This document shows, one piece after another, positions 1 through 5,636 of a DNA stretch of 6,999 nt; positions within the stretch are counted from its first letter, which is position 1; every line of letters starts with the position of its first letter. The stretch covers positions 72,972 to 79,970 of the forward strand of contig NHBP01000008.1 in assembly GCA_002168195.1 (NCBI GenBank). The letters run 5' to 3'. The notes under the pieces were generated by a model. It saw nothing but the letters and a program-made list of their open reading frames with translations. It did no database searches and was not told where the DNA came from. The translations under genes and the position numbers were made by a program. The stretch is from Planctomycetaceae bacterium TMED10 (GTDB lineage: Bacteria; Planctomycetota; Planctomycetia; Pirellulales; UBA7805).

Positions 1-171
1 GTGATTTTAAAAGATGCTTTTTTGAGTACGCTCTCCCGCGAACCTTCGAGTGCAGAAGTTACCCAGTTACTTCCACTTCTAGAGACAGCAGCGGCCGATC
101 AGCGGAGAGAAGTGATCGAGGATTTATATTGGGGCATTATGAGTAGCCGCGAGTTTTTGTTTAATCACTAA
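1..171 (+). CDS. C-terminal end of a DUF1549/DUF1553 (PSCyt2/PSD1-type) protein, 5' end outside window
   Basis: An open frame enters from the left edge and stops at TAA 169-171, giving 56 visible residues. The GTG at position 1 is incidental, because the real start must lie upstream. The visible part reads as helical: a stretch with LSREPSSAEV, then a charged helix, then the closing motif EDLYWGIMSSREFLFNH. From memory, endings of the form DLxWAxxNSxEFLFNH are typical of planctomycete DUF1549/DUF1553 proteins, where this region closes the DUF1553 domain. It differs from the ending of the downstream paralogue (LLNMHETITRN), so the two probably belong to different subfamilies. The stop is 12 nt before the next start, in the same frame, which suggests one operon. 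The function of the family is not established. Only the tail is visible, so the N-terminal domains, including any haem domain, cannot be judged. Confidence 0.8.
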   Translation: MILKDAFLSTLSREPSSAEVTQLLPLLETAAADQRREVIEDLYWGIMSSREFLFNH

Positions 172-174
172 GAT

Positions 175-177
175 AGG
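175..177 (+). promoter_or_regulatory. Possible ribosome binding site for the WD40/cytochrome gene
   Basis: An AGG core sits six nt before the GTG at 184, in the 12-nt gap after the upstream stop codon. It is short and weak. It fits the GTG start, which is also the first start codon available in that frame after the TAA at 169-171. No ATG or plausible alternative start lies between it and the signal peptide. Confidence 0.35.
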
Positions 178-183
178 CAACGC

Positions 184-3138
184 GTGGACACGATCGCACT
201 ACACCAACACGACCAATACGACCGGCGCAGCCCGCGCTTTCTGGTACGGACTGTCGCGCTGCTGGCTCTCAGCGGCATCACTGGTGTTTTTTCTGGAATC
301 CTTCACGCAGAAACGCCTGCAAAACCTGCAGTGAATCCTGTGGAAGTGGATTATCAAAACTCGGTTCAACCCATTTTCTCTCGCTATTGCACCGGATGCC
401 ATAATGCCCGTGAGCCAGAGGGTGAGCTATCGCTCGAATCCTACGCCGACATACAAAAGGGAGGAGCCGACGGCCCGATCCTTGCTTCAACAGCCGAAAA
501 AAGTCGATTGCTTGGTGTCCTTAATGGTACGGTTGAACCGGCCATGCCACCCGAAGGAGAACCCCGACCCACTACTGAGGAGATTGCCGTTTTAAGCCGC
601 TGGATTAATTCTGGATCCAAAGGCCAATCGCGCGACGAAAAACGCGTGGTCACGACTCCGCGACTTACTCCCGCAGAAGGAAAAAAACCAATCACGGCGA
701 TCGCCGTTTCACCCGATGGCAACCTGCTGGCGATTGCCCGTTATGATACGGTCCAATTATTCAAGCAAAATCCGGGAGAAGACCCTACGGCGAATAAACC
801 AATTCATCGACTGGAGGGGCATGGCGGAAAAATCAATGACTTACGCTTTACACCAAGTTCTGAGAAGTTGCTAGTCGCGGGAGGCATCGCCGGAAAGAAT
901 GGCGAAATTGTACTTTGGGATGTTGAAAACGGTAAAAAATTAAAAACATTTTCCGGTCACCAGGATACGGTGTATGTGGCGATTGTCAGTGATGATGAGA
1001 AAACACTTGCCAGCGGTAGTTATGATCAGAAAATCTTGATCTGGGATTTTCAAAGCGGAGAGATTTTACATACGCTCTCTGGGCACAACGGTCCGATTTT
1101 TGATCTTGCTTTTAGCCCAGATGCAAATAATTTAGTCAGTGCCAGCGGAGATACCACAGTCAAAGTATGGCACGTACCAAGTGGTCGTCGAGTCGATACC
1201 CGAAGTGAACCGCTCAAAGAACAATACAGCGTGGCGTTCAGTCCCGATGGTTCGCAATTCGTCGCCGGGGGGGCAGATAATCGGCTTCGGGTATGGAAAT
1301 TGGTATCGCGCGATCAGCTTAGGATTAATCCAATGCTTCATGCTCGGTTTGGGCACGAAGGTGCGATTACCCGATTAAGATATTCCGCTGATGGAAAATC
1401 CTTGGTTTCAGCTGCTCTGGACAATTCACTCAAAGTTTGGAACATGCCCCAGTTGTCGCAACGAGTCGTGTACGAAGATCAACCCGACTCCATCGAAGCA
1501 TTGGCAATCGATTCGGTGGGCAATCAATTAGTGGCGGGCCGAATGGATGGCTCGCTGGGATTTTATCCTCTTGTCGAAAATCTTTGGGAACAAGAAAATC
1601 TGATTGCACACACAGAACAAGATTCGGGAAAACGTTTGGCGAAGGGTGCAAGCTCCAAGGCAACCCTTTCAAACCGTGATGGAGAGAGTAAACAAATACA
1701 AGAGGTTGTTGAGCTGGAGCCTAATAATTCGACTTCAGATGCAAACCGGCTACATCCACCTAGTGTTGCTCATGGAACCATAGAGACAACGACCGCGGGG
1801 GAAAATTCCGACAGTGATTTATTCCGCTTTTTTTCCAAAAAGGGACAAAGCTGGGTTTTGGAAATTGATGCGGCCCGCAACGATTCTCCATTGGATTCCA
1901 AGATTGAAATTCTTGACGCTGAAGGCAAGCCGGTCACCCGCGTTTTTCTACAGGCGGTTCGCGATTCCTACTTTACGTTTCGAGGAAAAAATTCCAATCA
2001 AATCGATGACTTTCGTCTTCATAATTGGCGAGAAATGCAACTTAATCAGTATCTCTATGCGAATGGTGAAGTGGTCCGTTTGTATCACTACCCGCGGGGG
2101 CCGGACTCTGGATTCAAGGTTTATCCTAACTTTGGCTTACGGCAATGTTACTACGATACAACCCCGCTCTCCCATGCACTCGGGGAAGTCTGTTACATCG
2201 TCGAAGCACATCGATCAGAAAAATCGATCGTACCGAATGGCCTCCCCGTTTTTCCCATCAATTATGAAAACGATGATGACAGTCGCCGGCTGTTCGGATC
2301 GGATTCGCGTTTGACTTTTAGGGCGCCCGAGACGGGTGAGTATCTTGTCCGAGTGCGGGACGTACGAAATTTTTCCGGTCCCGAGTACAGTTATAAACTT
2401 CGAGTTCGACCCGAAAATCCAGGATTTCATCTACGTTTTGATCGAAATCTGATGGTCCCTCCTGGTGGTGGGCGGCGCGTGAATATGAAGTTGAAACGCA
2501 CTGACGGTTTTGAGGGGCCAGTGCAGATCGAGGTTGCGAATCTGCCCGAAGGATTTACGATCACAGCACCCCTGTCAATCGAGGCTGGACAACATCGGGC
2601 AACTGCCCTGGTACAGGCTTCCAGCGATGCCGCGCCACCCTCGGACGAAGCTGTCAAAAAAGTTAAAGTTGTTGCCCGCGGGATGGTCAACGGAAAAGAG
2701 ATTGTTGAAGAACTAGGAGATTTGGGGACCATCAAACTCGATCGTCAATCCAAATTGGATATCAGTGTCATCCTCGACAATGAATCTCTGGAAAGTGATG
2801 GTCTCCCTGTCTTACTCGTTCCGGCAGGCAAAACAATTAAGTGTCGACTTGAAGTTCATCGAAAGAATCACGAAGGTATTATTGGATTTGGTCGAGAGGA
2901 AGCGGCGTGGAATATGCCGCATGGATTATACGTTGATAATATCGGTCTCAACGGCGTGCTGATGCCCGCCAACGAAAATCAGCGTGATGTTTTCATTACG
3001 TGTGAATCTTGGGTAGTGGCACAAGAGCGACCAATCTTTTTTGAAGCCACGATTGATGGTCGTCCTACATCGAAGCCCATGATGCTCCGAGTTATTCCAA
3101 TGAAAACCACGCCATTGGTTTTGAATAATCCGCAGTGA
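184..3138 (+). CDS. Exported c-type cytochrome (PSCyt1)-WD40 beta-propeller protein with PPC-like domain
   Basis: The protein has 984 residues and starts at GTG. Residues 18-42 look like a Sec signal peptide: an RR/R-containing n-region, the hydrophobic LLALSGITGVFSGIL, and probable cleavage after ILHA-42. Residues 56-145 are a planctomycete cytochrome c (PSCyt1) domain with haem motif C69-T-G-C72-H73 and a candidate axial ligand M121 in MPP. Residues 165-460 hold seven WD40-like units; the clearest end in VLWD (243-246), LIWD (285-288), VKVWH (326-330), LRVWK and LKVWN. This is enough for one complete propeller. Residues 509-745 resemble a PPC-like domain opening with ELEPNNS and resuming at TGEYLVRVRDV, interrupted by an insertion of about 115 residues. 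Residues 750-984 look beta-rich and unassigned, with an Ig/NEW3-like feel (GFEGPVQIEVANLPEGF). The family's role is unknown. A haem-bearing extracytoplasmic protein with a protein- or ligand-binding platform is an inference. Export and haem binding are well supported. Confidence 0.93.
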   Translation: MDTIALHQHDQYDRRSPRFLVRTVALLALSGITGVFSGILHAETPAKPAVNPVEVDYQNSVQPIFSRYCTGCHNAREPEGELSLESYADIQKGGADGPILASTAEKSRLLGVLNGTVEPAMPPEGEPRPTTEEIAVLSRWINSGSKGQSRDEKRVVTTPRLTPAEGKKPITAIAVSPDGNLLAIARYDTVQLFKQNPGEDPTANKPIHRLEGHGGKINDLRFTPSSEKLLVAGGIAGKNGEIVLWDVENGKKLKTFSGHQDTVYVAIVSDDEKTLASGSYDQKILIWDFQSGEILHTLSGHNGPIFDLAFSPDANNLVSASGDTTVKVWHVPSGRRVDTRSEPLKEQYSVAFSPDGSQFVAGGADNRLRVWKLVSRDQLRINPMLHARFGHEGAITRLRYSADGKSLVSAALDNSLKVWNMPQLSQRVVYEDQPDSIEALAIDSVGNQLVAGRMDGSLGFYPLVENLWEQENLIAHTEQDSGKRLAKGASSKATLSNRDGESKQIQEVVELEPNNSTSDANRLHPPSVAHGTIETTTAGENSDSDLFRFFSKKGQSWVLEIDAARNDSPLDSKIEILDAEGKPVTRVFLQAVRDSYFTFRGKNSNQIDDFRLHNWREMQLNQYLYANGEVVRLYHYPRGPDSGFKVYPNFGLRQCYYDTTPLSHALGEVCYIVEAHRSEKSIVPNGLPVFPINYENDDDSRRLFGSDSRLTFRAPETGEYLVRVRDVRNFSGPEYSYKLRVRPENPGFHLRFDRNLMVPPGGGRRVNMKLKRTDGFEGPVQIEVANLPEGFTITAPLSIEAGQHRATALVQASSDAAPPSDEAVKKVKVVARGMVNGKEIVEELGDLGTIKLDRQSKLDISVILDNESLESDGLPVLLVPAGKTIKCRLEVHRKNHEGIIGFGREEAAWNMPHGLYVDNIGLNGVLMPANENQRDVFITCESWVVAQERPIFFEATIDGRPTSKPMMLRVIPMKTTPLVLNNPQ

Positions 3139-3157
3139 TTCGACGTGTAATTGTTGT

Positions 3158-3187
3158 TTGACCGTTTATTGATAGTCAGGTTAAAAT
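3158..3187 (+). promoter_or_regulatory. Candidate sigma70-type promoter before the PSCyt1-DUF1549-DUF1553 gene
   Basis: TTGACC at 3158-3163 matches the -35 consensus at five of six bases. TAAAAT at 3182-3187 matches the -10 consensus at five of six, with an 18-nt spacer. Transcription would begin near 3194. That would exclude the ATG at 3186, which overlaps the -10 box, and would favour the ATG at 3243 with a leader of about 50 nt. The site lies in the only gap here long enough for a promoter. One such match can arise by chance in AT-rich intergenic DNA, so this is tentative. Confidence 0.3.
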
Positions 3188-3242
3188 GATACCGGACGTG
3201 GCTCTGCCCGCCTTCCCGCCCGCCGATCGAAAGTATCATGCG

Positions 3243-5630
3243 ATGTCTGTGCTGCAAAAGATTTATATTTTCTGCCAATGTATGGCTTTGATTTACCCGA
3301 CTGCGATGGCAGAAACGAGCGAACGGGTTGATTTCAATAGCCACATTCGACCGATCCTTTCGGATAACTGTTTTTTTTGCCACGGACCGGATGCAACACA
3401 TCGGGAAGGAGGTCTACGGCTCGATTTGAAAGAAGCCGCTCTGGCTGAAGGGGATTCCGGTTTAATCGCGATTGTCCCCGGTAAACCGGAAGAAAGTGAA
3501 TTGATGCAACGGATTTTGGAGCCTGATGCTGATCTTCAGATGCCCAAACCGGAAAGCGGGAAGCACCTCAGTCATCAAGAGATTGAACTGCTGCGGCGAT
3601 GGATTGAACAAGGTGCCGAGTGGGAAGACCATTGGGCCTATCGAACACCCAGTAAAACAAAACATCCATCGGTTCAGGATAAGCAATGGCCGGTAAACGC
3701 TGCGGATCGATATATTCTTGCACGTCTTGATAAGGATTCAGTCACACCTGCGGAGGATGCCGATCCGACAACCCTCGTTCGGCGGATCCATATTGATCTC
3801 ACAGGTTTACCCCCTGAACCCGAAGTGGTTGATCAGTTTCTTAAAAGTAAACAGCCTGATCGCTATGAAAGACTTGTCGACCGCCTGCTCGCCTCACCAC
3901 ACTTCGGTGAACGAATGGCGATGTATTGGTTGGATTTAGTTCGTTATGCGGACACCGTAGGGTACCATGGAGACCAAGATCATAATATTTCACCTTACCG
4001 TGACTACGTTGTCGATTGTTTCAATGAAAATCTGCCCCTCGACCGATTTACCCACGAGCAATTAGCCGGTGATCTCCTTTCGCAACAGGAAGAAGGTGAT
4101 GTCAATGCAAAGATGCGATTAAAAATTGCATCCGGATACAATCGACTCCTACAAACGTCGCATGAGGGAGGAGTACAAAAAAAAGAGTATTTAGCAATCT
4201 ATGCAGCAGATCGAGTGCGCAATATATCAAGTGTCTGGATGGGTGCCACGATGGGTTGCTGCCAGTGTCATGACCACAAATTTGATCCTTATACAATGCG
4301 CGATTTTTACTCGATGGTGGCCTTTTTTGCGGATATCGATGAGGACAAAACATTTGCCGGCTCCAATACCTTGCCCACGAGGCGGGAACCGGAAATGTAT
4401 GTTTTTTCAGCCACTGATCGCAAACGGATAGAAGCGATTGAGGGCGAATTAAGCGCACTCAATGCTGCCGATCCGCTGGATAAAGAAGCGATTGCAGTAT
4501 TAGAGGCGGAACGCAAAGAGATCCGGAAAAAGACCAGAAAAACCATGGTCACTGTCGCCGTGGCCCCACGCGAAATTCGTGTTCTGCCGCGCGGTAACTG
4601 GCTTGATGAAACGGGTGAGGTCGTTCAGCCGGGCATTCCGGAATTTTTAGGTAAAATTCAAACAGCTGGGCGACGCGCCAACCGACTTGATCTGGCGCAC
4701 TGGCTAACCGACATAGAAGGCGGCAGTGGATTGCTCACGGCTCGCGTCTTTGTGAATCGAATGTGGTATCTCCTGTTTGGTCGGGGGATTGCAACCCAAC
4801 TCGATGATTTTGGGGGACAAGGAACACCACCAAGTCATGCTTCACTTCTCGATACCCTCGCACTCGATTTTGTAAACAACGACTGGAATGTAAAACGTTT
4901 AATAAAGCAACTTGTTATGAGTCATACCTACAAACTAACATCGCATCGTGAAGGAGGACAGAGCGACAGTGATTCAGATAATCAACTCTTCGCACGACAA
5001 GCTCGGTTCCGTTTCCCTGCCGAAACGATTCGCGATGCCGCTTTGGCAATCAGCGGATTACTTCAACCTCAACGAGGTGGTGTCAGTGTGAAGCCATATC
5101 AACCGGAGGGTTATTATCGACATTTGAATTTTCCTGAGCGAACCTACCACGCCGATACAGATGCACGTCAGTGGCAAAGAGGAATTTATGTGCATTGGCA
5201 ACGACAGTTTTTACACCCGATGCTCCGGGCATTTGATGCCCCACTCCGCGAAGAATGCACAGCTCAACGTCCTCAATCTAATACGCCGTCGGCTGCATTG
5301 GTGTTACTGAATGATCCAACTTTCATTGAAGCGGCCCGCGTGCTGGCTAAAAAGATTATTGATGAAGGGGGCGCAACAGATAGCGAACGCATTCGCTTTG
5401 GTTTCAAGCGGGCCGTATCCCGAAAACCTGATTCCACTGAAATGCGATTGTTAGAACAACTCCTACAAAAAAGTCGGGCAACTTACCAAAGAAATCCTCA
5501 AGCAGCAGAAGCGCTTATTCAAACTGGTCTAAAAAACACGAGTGTCGAAGGTGAAAAAGTGGAGCTAGCGGCATGGACAAGTGTTGCTCGAGGACTTTTA
5601 AATATGCACGAAACGATCACCCGAAATTAA
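3243..5630 (+). CDS. Exported PSCyt1-DUF1549-DUF1553 (PSD1) protein with two CxxCH motifs
   Basis: The protein has 795 residues from ATG 3243. I chose this start because it gives a textbook Sec signal peptide, MSVLQKIYIFCQCMALIYPTAMA, with an AMA cleavage site after residue 23. An upstream in-frame ATG at 3186 has an AGG at 3178-3180 and would add 19 residues, so it remains possible. PSCyt1 covers about residues 30-130, with haem motif C43-F-F-C46-H47 and candidate ligand M100. DUF1549 covers about 150-366: DRYILARL, LTGLPP, SPHFGERMA, WLDLVRYADT, EGGVQKKEY and the hallmark CCQCHDHKFDP at 339-349, which contains a second CxxCH. A charged helical linker, probably coiled coil, spans 391-433. 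DUF1553 covers about 480-740: NRLDLAHWL, ARVFVNRMWYLLFGRGI, DDFGGQGTPPSH, FPAETIRDA and NTPSAALVLLNDP. It ends in the usual AAWTSVARGLLNMHE. The short linker makes this a compact form, without the carbohydrate-binding-like insert some relatives carry. The biochemical role is not established. Confidence 0.94.
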   Translation: MSVLQKIYIFCQCMALIYPTAMAETSERVDFNSHIRPILSDNCFFCHGPDATHREGGLRLDLKEAALAEGDSGLIAIVPGKPEESELMQRILEPDADLQMPKPESGKHLSHQEIELLRRWIEQGAEWEDHWAYRTPSKTKHPSVQDKQWPVNAADRYILARLDKDSVTPAEDADPTTLVRRIHIDLTGLPPEPEVVDQFLKSKQPDRYERLVDRLLASPHFGERMAMYWLDLVRYADTVGYHGDQDHNISPYRDYVVDCFNENLPLDRFTHEQLAGDLLSQQEEGDVNAKMRLKIASGYNRLLQTSHEGGVQKKEYLAIYAADRVRNISSVWMGATMGCCQCHDHKFDPYTMRDFYSMVAFFADIDEDKTFAGSNTLPTRREPEMYVFSATDRKRIEAIEGELSALNAADPLDKEAIAVLEAERKEIRKKTRKTMVTVAVAPREIRVLPRGNWLDETGEVVQPGIPEFLGKIQTAGRRANRLDLAHWLTDIEGGSGLLTARVFVNRMWYLLFGRGIATQLDDFGGQGTPPSHASLLDTLALDFVNNDWNVKRLIKQLVMSHTYKLTSHREGGQSDSDSDNQLFARQARFRFPAETIRDAALAISGLLQPQRGGVSVKPYQPEGYYRHLNFPERTYHADTDARQWQRGIYVHWQRQFLHPMLRAFDAPLREECTAQRPQSNTPSAALVLLNDPTFIEAARVLAKKIIDEGGATDSERIRFGFKRAVSRKPDSTEMRLLEQLLQKSRATYQRNPQAAEALIQTGLKNTSVEGEKVELAAWTSVARGLLNMHETITRN

Positions 5631-5636
5631 ATTGTG

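Noticed and set aside
676..1563. Possible DNA tandem repeat in the WD40 region
   Set aside because: The repetition is at protein level only. The units are diverged in sequence and length and show no near-identical nucleotide copies.
1814..2314. Plus-strand ORF of 166 codons inside the WD40 cytochrome gene
   Set aside because: It lies wholly inside a well-supported frame whose translation matches a known architecture. The alternative product shows no domain or low-complexity signal of its own.
3139..3185. Rho-independent terminator after the WD40 cytochrome gene
   Set aside because: I could not find a convincing GC-rich hairpin followed by a T-run in this gap.
2979..3401. Minus-strand ORF of 140 codons across the gap between the WD40 and PSD1-type genes
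   Set aside because: It is antisense to two strongly supported genes, has no recognisable domain, and its composition is that of a shadow frame.
4102..4458. Minus-strand ORF of 118 codons opposite the DUF1549 region
   Set aside because: It is fully antisense to the conserved CxxCHDHK segment, so the open frame is a by-product of constraint on the real gene.
5631..5636. Promoter or ribosome binding site before the DUF1501 gene
   Set aside because: The gap is only 6 nt and neither it nor the end of the preceding gene shows a Shine-Dalgarno-like tract. Coupled translation explains it better.
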